Source of the DNA: Bromus sterilis
Taxonomy: Eukaryota; Streptophyta; Magnoliopsida; Poales; Poaceae
Length of the DNA stretch: 64,000 bases
Direction of reading: 5' to 3'
Assembly: GCA_950022295.1 (NCBI GenBank)
Contig: OX465598.1
Location: forward strand, 121,069,001 to 121,133,000
The notes under the pieces: generated by a model
What the model was told of the DNA's origin: nothing
Databases searched by the model: none
Seen by the model: the letters and a program-made list of their open reading frames with translations, nothing else
Part shown: positions 34,451-45,341 of the stretch, piece by piece
How positions within the stretch are numbered: position 1 is the stretch's first letter
How the letters are laid out: each line of letters starts with the position of its first letter
Translations under genes and position numbers: made by a program

Positions 34451-35911
34451 TGATACGTCCCAAACGTATCTATAATTTCTGCTTGATCCATGCATGTTTT
34501 GTGTGACTTTGCCATGTTTTTCTTGAAGTTTCATACACTTTTGAGCATATTTGGACTAACCTATTAACTCAGTGCACCCAGTTGCCAGTTCCTGTTTTCT
34601 GCTGTTTTTGTATTCCAGGTTTTCCGGCCATTAAAAGTGCTCCAAAGATTCCGAAAAAATTATATAAAAAATCAGCGTCCCGGAATCACCAAGGAAGGAG
34701 GGGAGGACCACCACAAGGACTCCAGAAGGGTCCCTGGCGCGGCCCCACCCTAGGCCTCGCCGGGCACCCTCATGGCTGCCCTGTGGCCCCCTGGTGCCCC
34801 CCTTTGGCCCTATTTTTACCCCCGCGGAGGAAACCCTGATTCCATACCCCTTTTCTCCAGAAGCAATTCCGATCTCCGCCGCCAACGCCATCAATTTTCG
34901 GGGGGGTGGGGGGGGGGGGTACAGAATTCCTGTGCCGGCACCCTGCTGGGACGGGGAAGTTCCCCCGGATTCATCTCCATCGCCGTTGCTTCCCTCCTCC
35001 ATGAAGCGGGAATAGTTCCTCCTCGGGGCTGAGGTTTCTACCAGTACCTATGTGGTCTTCTCTCTCTCCCATGATGTGATCTTGATTGTGATCATAGGCT
35101 ATGTTAATCTAGGGTGATCCCATGATATTTACCCTTCCTTTATGTATTGGATTGATGTACTCACTTGATCTTATCTAGTATAATCCCCGAGACCATGGTG
35201 ATAGCGGTCTATTGGACATGGGTTAGAAGAATATTTTCATGAGTGATTTCCTCTTTTGTGTGTTGATTGAAGATTGAGAGTCTCTTGGTGCTTGTCTTTG
35301 ACTATCCTTGAGATATGTTGTGGTGATTGTGGTACTCTCTTTGGATGTCCGCGGTGACATTGGGAAATCCATAGATTGAGAACTACGAACTCTGAGGTGT
35401 GCTTTTGTAGCCCTAGATAATTCTCGTCCTCTCTTGACCACAAAGGAATGACCTCCGAGTACGTCTCCAATGCATGTTTTAGTGGAAATATCATGTGATT
35501 AGACTATGTTAATGTTGTTGGGAGTTGCCACTAGTGAAAGTATGAAGCCTAGGCCTCGTTTCCACCATTGTTACACCGTTTGCACTCACTTTTGTTACAT
35601 GTTTGCTTGCTGCACTTTTTATTACAGATTTATATTACTTTGTTTTGCCACACCTATCACACATATTTATCATCTCTTCACCGAACTAGTGCACCTATAC
35701 AACTCCTAGTTGTATTAGGTGTGTTGGGGACACAAGAGACTTCTTGTATCTTAATTGCAAGGTTGCTTGAGAGATACCATCTTCAACCTCTACTTCCCTG
35801 AGTTTGATAAACCTTAGGTCATCCACTTGAGGGAAATTGCTGCTGTCCTACAAACCTCTGCGCTTGGAGCCCCAGCATAGTCTACAAGAATAGAAGCGTG
35901 CGTAGACATCA
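34451..35911 (+). repeat. B2 3' LTR
   Basis: The LTR is 1461 bp, preceded by the polypurine tract and followed by GGTGT. A G-rich tract at 34899-34919 differs strongly from the equivalent point in the 5' LTR (about 29683-29697). Confidence 0.94.
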
Positions 35912-35916
35912 GGTGT

Positions 35917-38559
35917 TTGCGTGCAAGAAGGGGGATAGGGAATACGAGAAAAAATAGTTTTTGTGTTGAGAACTCAATCTACTAAAGTTTCACACTTGGC
36001 CTTCTTTGGAATCTTATCTTGACTCGTCCCCAGACCACTAGCCAGGTACAAGTAAATTTGATCCACTCCTTTTCGATATTTTGAGCACTCATGCAATGGA
36101 TGAGCGTAAGAACGAGAGTTGACACTTTTGATGGAAAAGAGAGAAATTTGGTGGAGGAGGAAGACAAAGAGGGTGAGAAAGGCTCACATCAATGAGGACA
36201 ATCATAGGCGAGAAGGCCAAATGATAGATATGATGTGAGGAGTAGGGATTGCCATGCAACGGATGCAAATATGAGCTGAAAAGCTCTCCAATGGAACTAA
36301 TGGGGGTGCATCTAACTTGCTTGCTCATGAATACCTAAAGCTCTTTTGAGGAAGATCATCCTTGGAATATGCAAGCCAAGTCCTATAGTGTGAAGGTCCC
36401 CACATAGCTATATGCATGAATGATCATCTCTATGGAGTACAAGGATAAGAGGGAGTACTAGTGTGGATCTTTCAAAGGGATAGTAGTGATGCCCCTTTCT
36501 CTCTTTTTATTTCTTTTTTCTCTTTTTTCTATTTTTTTATATATTTTTGGTGGCCTCAATGGCTCTTTCTATTTAACTCTCATTTGTCCTCTTTGGAATC
36601 TTTTCCTCACTTAAGGGCAACACTCTAATTTACAAGAGGGTATAGAAGATCTTTCATACTTTACAAGGTACTCAAATCATAAAGAAGATGTAGTTATCAT
36701 ATTGTATGCAATGTATGCCGCTGCCAGTGTAGCAGGAACATGTATGATATGAAGATCAAGTCATGAAGAGGTGGATGTTGCATGGCAATATATCTCGGAA
36801 AGGCTATGGAAATGCCTTGATAGGTAGGTATGGTGGCTGTTTTGAGGAAGGATATAAGGAGGTTTATGATGACAGCGCGTATCATGCCAAGGGTTTTGAT
36901 GTACCGGCGAAGGTGGATGCCAACTCTCGGAGTGAGAAGGAGGCAATGCACGACACAGGAGAGGCTAGCAAATATGACGAGGTGGAAGTGTCAACTTTCA
37001 ATACTTACATTAGTCCGAAGATATCATGCACTTATTATCGGTAACTCTCAATCTAATAAGGAGGTTCACAAAGAGGCAAGTACCCCGAGGAGGAGTGTAT
37101 GGGGGTTTGGTTATCCTTGTGCATCCTCGACTCATGGTACGTGAGTGTACTCTAATATTCGATCCCTCCAAAGATTAGTGATGCATCTAGTAGCTAGAGT
37201 TCTCAACTAGTTTTGTAGGTTTTGAAAATACACATGGATTGCCCAAAATACGACACCTATCACTAATAGGCTAGAGATCTTGACACATAAAGTTCAAACA
37301 TTACTCACATCAATACCTCAAAACTATTGCAAGTTACTATTAAAATTAAATAGCAACCTCAATTACCTACTTTCAAGACAAGACACAACTCAGTGCAACA
37401 ACCAACTCTCTTAACAAGATAAACATGAAAACTAAAGAGAGTTCCAGCAACAGACTAAACAAAAGCCAAGGCTCTTGCTAAAGACAAACTAAGACTAAAA
37501 CTAAATATGGCAGTAGCTACGAAAAGATAAAGAACACACAACAGTAAAAAGATAGGCATGAAAAATCCTATGATGTGTTCTAGATTTTGAAAGTGGAGTG
37601 TGTATCTCTCCCACACAAAGTAAGACGGGGTCTAACTTGTTATGAACTTCAAGCAAAGCTAAAGAAAACTAAAAATAAAACCTAAGAGCGGGACGCTCCA
37701 AGCATAGCACATAACGCATGAAGTGATAAAAATATAGTGAGACGAAGGACGAACTGATGATTGTTAATAAAGAAGGGGATGCACGGGGGCATCCCCAAGC
37801 TTAGACTCTTGAGTCTCCTTGAATATTTATTGGGGATGCATGGGGGCATCCCCAAGCTTGAGCGCTTGACACTCCCGAATCTTCTTTCATCATCTTCCAT
37901 CGCACACTTGAAAACTCCCTTCATACATAACTCATCATAAGCTGATTAGAGAGGTTAGTACCCTTAATAAAATAATTTTTCCCCATTTGATATAAAGATA
38001 ATCTTGAAGATCTACTGTTTCTCAAGATTGCCAAACGGTTTTTGCAAATAAAAAGCAAGCTTAAGGTTTGCAAAAGTAAGGAGAGGTAAAACGTGGCAGA
38101 ATCTGTGAAAAACAGAATAGCAGGTAGTAGAGTCTTTTTAGGGTACTTCTGCAACTCAAATCAAAATACTCATAACATACAAAAGTTCCGTGATTGTATA
38201 AAGCACACTGTGTAAAAAAATCAGCTAAAAAGATGAACTGGTGATTTATTCTGATTTTCCCCGTCATGAGGACAGAATCTGTTTTCTGGACAGCATGTCA
38301 CAACTTTCACTTCCCTTGTCATATGAGGCTATATCTTGGCACAAAGCTTGAAAATGAAGATACAATGATGTTGCTACAGTAGTAACAATCATCAAGACCA
38401 CTAAAAACTGAAAGTAAAAACGCAAACTAAAGATAACAAGGGTTGTCTCCCTAGATCTCTATCTTTATAGCCATAAAGATAGGCTTAATATTTTAATGAT
38501 GCTCTTGTAGGAATAAGAGTTGAAGAATAAAAGAGAGCATCAAGAAGCAAATACCAAAC
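35917..38559 (-). other. B1 non-coding 3' region
   Basis: About 2.6 kb without a gene, matching B2 31552-34450 in reverse orientation. The paired hairpins are at 37775-37859 and the pyrimidine tract near 36495-36550. Confidence 0.8.
37775..37859 (-). repeat. B1 paired hairpins carrying polypurine-tract motif
   Basis: Both units have intact GGGGATG/CATCCCC stems and an adjacent AAGCTT, as in A1 and A2. Confidence 0.75.
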
Positions 38560-39246
38560 TCATTGAAGTCTAACATGCTTCCTATGCAAAGGGATCTTGT
38601 AGAGAAATAACTCATTGAAGCATAAAGATATTAGCATAGGAAGGCAAAACAAGTGCAACTTCAAAACCTTCAACATAAAGAGAGGGAACTTGATATTATT
38701 GAAATATCTATAAGCATATGTTCGCTTCTCATAATAATTTTCAGTGGGATCATGAATAAACTCAACACTATAAGTATCACATAAAACTTTCTTATCATGA
38801 TCCACAAGCATAGAAATTTTTTTACTCCCCACATAAGCAAAATCCTTCTCATTAGTAATAGTGGGAGCAAACTCAACAAAATAGCTATCACATGAATCAT
38901 TCTTATCATGATGCACTTGTAAAAATTTATTCTTTATAGCATAAGTGTCATCACAATAATCATCATAGTTGGGAGGCAAAGTATCATCAACATAAATTTC
39001 CTCATCAAAACTTGGGGGGCTAAAAAGATCATCTTCATAAAATGTAGCATCCCCAAGCTTATAGCTTTGCATATCCTTAGCATCAAAAGTATTCAAATAA
39101 GACATGCAAATAACATTACTACTATCATGAGTGTTATGAAAATAATAAAGCTCCATAGGATTTTTGATTTTCTCTTCAAACACTTCATGTCCCAACTCAA
39201 GGTAGAGCTCATAAAGCTCTCTCATAATATTTTTGTTGTTTTCCAT
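38560..39246 (-). CDS. B1 orphan retrotransposon protein (228 aa)
   Basis: It starts at a true ATG about 77 bp downstream of the primer site and is the only coding region of B1. It is rich in Asp, Tyr and Asn and has no retroviral motif. Residues 119-128 and 156-165 repeat a CDSY/CDTY-VEF motif 37 residues apart. Residues 156-228 align with the end of the A2 protein with about 40 of 73 identities by eye. This region ends with a hydrophobic segment (LFMLKVLKL to LISLCF) and a basic HRKHVRL. The stop falls where B2 and A2 continue for about 20 more residues, so the copy is slightly truncated by a substitution giving TGA. A surface, membrane or RNA-binding role is only a guess; an env-like origin is possible because Athila relatives carry such a frame. 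Confidence 0.6.
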   Translation of the reverse strand: MENNKNIMRELYELYLELGHEVFEEKIKNPMELYYFHNTHDSSNVICMSYLNTFDAKDMQSYKLGDATFYEDDLFSPPSFDEEIYVDDTLPPNYDDYCDDTYAIKNKFLQVHHDKNDSCDSYFVEFAPTITNEKDFAYVGSKKISMLVDHDKKVLCDTYSVEFIHDPTENYYEKRTYAYRYFNNIKFPLFMLKVLKLHLFCLPMLISLCFNELFLYKIPLHRKHVRLQ

Positions 39247-39322
39247 AAAGCCTAACTAGTGAAAAAACAAGAAACGAAAAGATTTAATTGCAAGATTTAA
39301 AGATATACCTTCAAACCTTACC

Positions 39323-39340
39323 TTCCCGGCAACGGCGCCA
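39323..39340 (-). other. B1 primer binding site, tRNA-Asp type
   Basis: The reverse complement TGGCGCCGTTGCCGGGAA matches tRNA-Asp apart from the last base. It lies ten bases from the 5' LTR. Confidence 0.82.
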
Positions 39341-39349
39341 GAAATAGCT

Positions 39350-40809
39350 TGATGTCTACACACACTTCTATTCTTGTAGACTATGTTGGGCCTCCAAGCG
39401 CAGAGGTTTGTTGGACAGCAACAATTTCCCTCAAGTGGATGACCTAAGGTTTATCGAACTCAGGGAAGTAGAGGTCGAAGATGGTCTCTCTCAAGCAACC
39501 CTGCAATTAAGATACAAGAAGTCTCTTGTGTCCCCAACACACCTAATACAACTAGGGGTTGCATAGGTGCACTAGTTCGGCGAAGAGATGGTAAAATATG
39601 GGTGATAGGTGTGGCAAAGCAAGGTAATATAAATCTGTAATAAAAAGTGCAGCAAGCAAACATGTGACAAAAGTGAGCACAAACAGTGTAACAATGGTGG
39701 AAACAAGGCCTAGGCTTCATACTTTCACTAGTGGCAACTCTCAACAACATTAACATAGTCTAATCACATGATATTTCCCATAAAACATGCAATGGAGATG
39801 CACTCGGAGGTCATTCCTTTGTGGTCAAGAGAGGACAAGAATTATGTAGGGCTACAAAAGCACACCTCAATGTTCGTAGTTCTCAATCTTATGGATTTTA
39901 CAATGTCACTACGGCCATCCAAAGAGAGTACCACAATCACCACAACATATCTCAAGGATAGTCAAAGACAAGCACCAAGAGACTCTCAATCTTCAATCAA
40001 CACATAGAAGAGGAAATCACTCATGAAAATATTCTTCTAATCCATGTCAAATAGACCGCTGTCACCTTGGTCTCGGAGATTATACTAGATATAGACAAGT
40101 GAGTACATCAAATCCAATACATAGAAGAAGGGGAAATATCATGGGATCACCCTAGATTAACATAGCCTATGATCACAACGAAGATCACATCATGGGGGAG
40201 AGAATTGACCACATAGCTACTGGTAGAAACCTCAGCCCCGAGGAGGGACTACTCCCGCATCATGGAGGGAGGAAGCAACGTCGATGGAGATGAATCCGGC
40301 GGCACTTCCCCGTCCCGGCAGGGTGCCGACACAGGAATTCTGGTCCCCCAAAGCTTGTCGGCGATGGCGGCGGAGATCGTAATTGCTTCTGGAGAAAAGG
40401 GGTCTGGAATCAGGGTTTTTGCGACGGGTGTATAAATAAGAGGCAAGGAGGGCCACTAGGGGAGGTCCCAGTCGCCCAGGCAGCCTCCCTGCACGGCCCC
40501 ACCCTAGGCCGCGTCGGGTGGTCGCCTCGGTGACTGGTGGCCCCTTCCGACTCTCCTTTGGTGATTCCGGAAGGTTCCTTCGCGCTGATTTTTTATATAT
40601 TTTTCCCGGAATTTATTGGGTACTCTAATTAACGGGAAAACCTGAAATAAAAAAACAGCAGAAAACAGAAACTGGCATTAGGGTGCACTGAGTTAGTAGG
40701 TTAGTCCAAATATGATCAAAAGTGTATGAAAGTGTATCTAGATCATAGAAATATCACACAAAACATGCATGGAGCGAGAAGAAATTATCGATACGTTTGA
40801 GACGTATCA
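39350..40809 (-). repeat. B1 5' LTR
   Basis: The complete LTR is 1460 bp, TGATGTCTACAC to GACGTATCA on the plus strand, followed by GCAAT. Confidence 0.94.
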
Positions 40810-40814
40810 GCAAT

Positions 40815-40917
40815 CTTGAGAAACAGTATCTATTCAAGAATATCTTTCTAACGAGAGGGGAAAAATATTTTATTAAGGGTACTAACCTCTCTAATCAGCT
40901 TATGATGAGTTATGTAT
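40815..40917 (+). other. A0 internal fragment between B1 and A2
   Basis: About 100 bp of A0 non-coding region, starting CTTGAGAAACAG and ending in TGTAT (40913-40917), the A2 target site. It continues at 48386. Confidence 0.85.
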
Positions 40918-42536
40918 TGATACGCGAGAGAGGATAATGGATTCTCGCCCTTCGTTGGTTACCCCTAGTGGAAGGTGAGATGTAGGATATCAACAAATTT
41001 CCCCTATGTAGAGGATAGGGTTTTTCTCCGTAGGACTCCGGAAATGATAAGTAGGTGTCAACGGCACACATGACGCGGACCTGCACACAACACAATTAAC
41101 TTTGCTCCCAATGCAGTTCAGAGAGGTTGTCAATCTCTCCGGTCATGTTGTTTACAAAGGATCAAACGCAAGGGATAATGATAATGATAGAAACTGAAAG
41201 TAAATACTGGAAAGTAAAAGAGCGTGTAAACAATAATGAGAATATGGACCGGGGTCCCGTGATGTTCACTAGTGATGTCTCTCTCCCAAAAGACGATAAC
41301 ACTGCTATGCGAGGTAAACGAATTACAGATGGGAAATTGACCGGATTATAATGCACCACAATGCTAACTATGCTACAAAAGAAAGGAAGAGGCTCATAAG
41401 TATGGGCAGTACGCCAAAATAAGTAGACCGAAATCCAACTGCATATACTACTAATCATCCACCTTGAGATATCTATCCAGGACATCTCGCTGGTATTAAG
41501 TTGTGAGCCCCACCCAAAGTGTAAACCCAAAGCAAGAGACAACTGCATTAAAAAGAACTTTGCATAAAGTAAACAATCCTTGCAACTACGGTTACAAGCA
41601 CCGTTGTTTTCCCCCTTGTGGCCACAACTCATCCCCTAAACTCATGTTTCTGTCACTCAAGCGTGTCATCAGGAGGCATGTACCCACAATCGAGCATAAC
41701 GTTCCCTCTTGGAGTCACTACCTACTACTTGGCCAAAGCAATAAACAACAACGGAGAACATGCAAGAATTACTTAGGAACAAAAATATAAGAGATAAAAC
41801 CAAATATATTACTCTATAACGATCTGAACATAATCTCATAATCCATCAGATCCCATCAAACTCAGCATAGCAACAGCAGAAGAATTACATATGTGCCTCG
41901 ATCATGTAGGGCAACATATGAGGTCTAAACCATGAAGAACAAATAGGGGAGGAAAACATCACATAGCTACTGATCATGGACCCATGGTCTAAGGTAGACT
42001 ACTCACGGCACATCCGGCGAGCGTCCATGGTGGAGGAGAAGCTCCCGGAGGTCGATCCTCCCTCCGCCAGGGTGCCGGGAAGGGTTCTGACGGTGCTCCC
42101 GATCTTGGAAGCGCGGCGGCGGCGGAACAGAGGCGAGTTTGCGAAATAGGGTTCTCTCTTCGGAAGTTTCCCGTGGCGGAGAATAAATAGGCGAAGGGGC
42201 GGGGGGAAGCCAGGGGTCCACCAGGGTCCAGGCGCCCCCTGGCGCGGCCAGGTGGCCGCATGGGCACCTGGTGGTGGCCCCTGGCCCTCCTTCAGGGCTC
42301 TGGAAGCTTCTGACACGCTGATTTTTTATCTGATTTTTCCCGGATTTTTGGGGCACTTTTTATATGGGGGAAAACTGAAAAACAACATAAAGCAAGAACT
42401 GGCATTGGGGTGCACTGAGTAAGTAGGTTAGTCCAAATATGATCAAAAGTGTATGAAAGTGTATCTAGATCATAGGAATATCACACAAAACATGCATGGA
42501 GCGAGCATAAATTATTGATAAGTTTGAGATGTATCA
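40918..42536 (-). repeat. A2 3' LTR
   Basis: The LTR is 1619 bp, from TGATACGCGAGAG to GATGTATCA on the plus strand, next to the polypurine tract (reverse of CATCCCCAAGCTT, 42538-42550). Confidence 0.93.
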
Positions 42537-45341
42537 ACATCCCCAAGCTTAATTCCTGCTCATCCTCGAGTAGGTAAATGATAATATACATAATTTCTGT
42601 GGTGACATGCTAGCAACCATACAAGAACTTTGAAAAGTAAAGCAATCAAGGTATGTGATTCAATTCAAGTCATAACATGCAAGAGTCTATATTAGCATTG
42701 AAGCAAGTAACAAGAGAACATTAGGTGCAAGAGCTCTCGCTGTCCGTGACTCAAATGTCTCCAGATGGTGTTTGCGTGCAAGAAGGGGGATAGGGAATAC
42801 GAGAAAAATATATTTTTGTGTTGAGAACTCAATCTACTAAAGTTTCACACTTGGTCTTCTTTGGAATCTTATCTTGACTCGTCCCTAGACCACTAGCCAG
42901 GCAGAAGTCAATTTGATCCACTCCTTTTCGATATTTTGAGCACTCATGCAATGGATGAGCGTAAGCACGAGAGTTGACACTTTGGATGTCAAAGAGAGAA
43001 ATATGGTGGAGGAGAAAGACAAAAAGGGTGAGAAGGGCTCACATCAATGAGGACAATCATAGGCGAGAAGGCCAAATGATAGATATGATGTGAGGAGTAG
43101 GGATTGCCATGCAACAGATGCACATATAAGCTAAAAATCTCTCCAGTGGAACTAGTGGGGGTGCATCTAACTTGCTCGCTCATGAAGACCTAGAGATCTT
43201 TTGAGGAGGCTCATCCTTGGGATATGCAAGCCAAGTTCTATAGTGTGAAGGTCCCCACATAGCTATATGCATGAATGATCATTTCTACGGAGTACAAGGA
43301 TAAGTGGGAGTACTAGTGTGGATCTTTCAAAAGGATAGTAGTGTTTCCCCTTTCTCTCTTTTTATTTATTTTTTCTCTTTTTTTATTTTTTGTATTTTTT
43401 TGGTGGCCTCAATGGCTCTTTCTATTTAAATCTCATTTGTCCTCGTTGGGATCTTTTACTCACTTAAGGGCAACACTCTAATTTACAAGAGGGTATAGAA
43501 GATCTTTCACACTTTACAAGGTACTCAAATCATAAAGAAGATATAGCTATCATGATGTATGCAAATGTATGCCTCTGCCAGTGTAGCAGGAACATGTATG
43601 ACATGAAGATCAAGTCATGAGAAGGTGGATGTAGCATGGCAATATATCTCAAAAGGTTATGGAAATGCCTTGATAGGTAGCTATGGTGGCTGTTTTTGGA
43701 GGAAAGATATAAGGAGGTTTATGATGACAGAGCGTATCATGCCAAGGGTGTGGATGCACCGGCGAGGTGGACTCCAACTCTCGGAGTGAGAAGAGAGCAA
43801 TGCACGGTACCGAAGAGGCTAGCAAATATGAGGAGGTGGAAGTGTCAACTTTCAATACTTACATTAGTACGAAGAACTCATGCACTTATTATCGGTAACT
43901 TTGAATCTAATAAGGAGGTTTCACAAAGAGAAAAGTACCCCGAGGAGGAGTGTATGGGGGTTTGGTTATCCTTGCGCATCCTCGACTCATGGTACGTGAG
44001 TGTACTCTAATATCCGACCCCTTAGAAGAGTAGTGATCCATCTAGTAGCTAGAGTTCTCAACTAGTTTTGTAGGTTTTTGGAAATAAACACCATTTCCAA
44101 AAATACACTAATAGGCTAAAGCTCTTGACACCAAAAGTTAAAACATTACTCACATCAATACCTCAAAACTATTGCAAGTTACTACTGAAATTAAATAGCA
44201 ACCTCAATTACCTACTCTCAAGACAAGACAGAACTCAGTGCAACAACCAACTCTCTTAACAAGATAAACACTAAAACTAAAGAGAGTTCCAGCGACAAAC
44301 TAAACAAAAGCCAAGGCTCTTGCTAAGACAAAACTAAGACTACAACTAGACATGGCAGTAGCTACGAAAAGATAAAGAACACACAAAAGTAAAAAGATAG
44401 GCATGGAAAATCCTATGACGTGTTCTAGATTTTTGAAAGTGGAGCATGTTTATCTCCCACACAAAGTAATACGGGATCTAACTTGTTATGATCAGCAAGC
44501 AAAGCTAAAGAAAACTAAAAATAAAACCTAAGAGCGGGACGCTCCAAGCATAGCACATAACGTATGAAGTGATAAAAATATAGTGAGACGAATGACGAAC
44601 TGATGATTGTTGATGGAGAAGGGGATGCACGGGGGCATCCCCAAGCTTGGACGCTCGAGTCTCCTTGAATATTTATTGGGGATGCATGGGGGCATCCCCA
44701 AGCTTGAGCGCTTGACACTCCCGAATCTTCTTTCATCATCTTCCCTCGCACACTTGAAAACTCCCTTCATACATAACTCATCATAAGCTGATTAGAGAGG
44801 TTAGTACCCTTAATAAAATAATTTTCCCCAATGGATATAAATATATTATTGAAGAGCTATTGTTTCTCAAGATTTCCAAAAGGTTTTTTCAAAGAAAAAG
44901 CAAGCTTAAGGTTTGCAAAATTTAATAGAGACAAAACGTGGTAGAATCTGTGAAAAAACCGGACATCAGGTGGTAGAGAATTTTTTGGGGCACTTCTGCA
45001 ACTCAAATCAAAAAACTCAGAACATAGGAAAGTTCCGTGATTGTATAGAACACGCTGTGTAAAAAATTCAGCTCAAAAAGATGAACTGGTGATTTATTCC
45101 GATTTTTCCGGTCACAAAGACAGAATCTGTTTTCTGGACAACATGTCACAACTTTCACTTCGCTTGTCAAATGAGGCTATATCTTGGCACAAAGATTGAA
45201 AATAAAGATACAATGATGTTGCTACAGTAGTAACAATCATCAAGACCACTAAAAATAGAAGTAAAAACATCTTGGGTTGTCTTCCAACAAGCGCTTTCTT
45301 TTACGCCTTTAAGCTAGGCAAAAAGATTATAGAAGATGCTC
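42537..45341 (-). other. A2 non-coding 3' region
   Basis: About 2.8 kb without a gene, homologous to the same region of A1, B1 and B2. The polypurine tract is at 42538-42550, the pyrimidine tract near 43340-43400 and the paired hairpins at 44621-44705. The block with GCGCTTTC and TTTAAGCTAGGC (45285-45320) follows the coding frame. Confidence 0.8.
44621..44705 (-). repeat. A2 paired hairpins carrying polypurine-tract motif
   Basis: Both units have perfect GGGGATG/CATCCCC stems and AAGCTT next to them. They lie about 2.1 kb from the LTR-adjacent polypurine tract. Confidence 0.78.

Larger units (their letters stand above)
29223..35911 (+). mobile_element. B2: complete non-autonomous Gypsy element nested in B1
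   Basis: It is a 6689-bp element with LTRs at 29223-30680 and 34451-35911, flanked by the perfect duplication GGTGT at 29218-29222 and 35912-35916. Primer site, one broken orphan frame, non-coding 3' region and polypurine tract are all present, and nothing is nested in it. It is the same family as its host B1 but in opposite orientation. Confidence 0.95.
1549..40809 (-). mobile_element. B1: non-autonomous Gypsy element nested in A0
   Basis: The two ends are bordered by GCAAT at 1544-1548 and 40810-40814. Removing one copy rejoins A0 across a sequence that reads uninterrupted in B2 near 32009. LTRs are 1549-2524 plus 28514-28987 (3' LTR, split by A1) and 39350-40809 (5' LTR). The own internal sequence is 28988-29217 plus 35917-39349. 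The only coding region is a 228-codon frame of unknown function. A1 and B2 are nested inside it. Confidence 0.93.
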
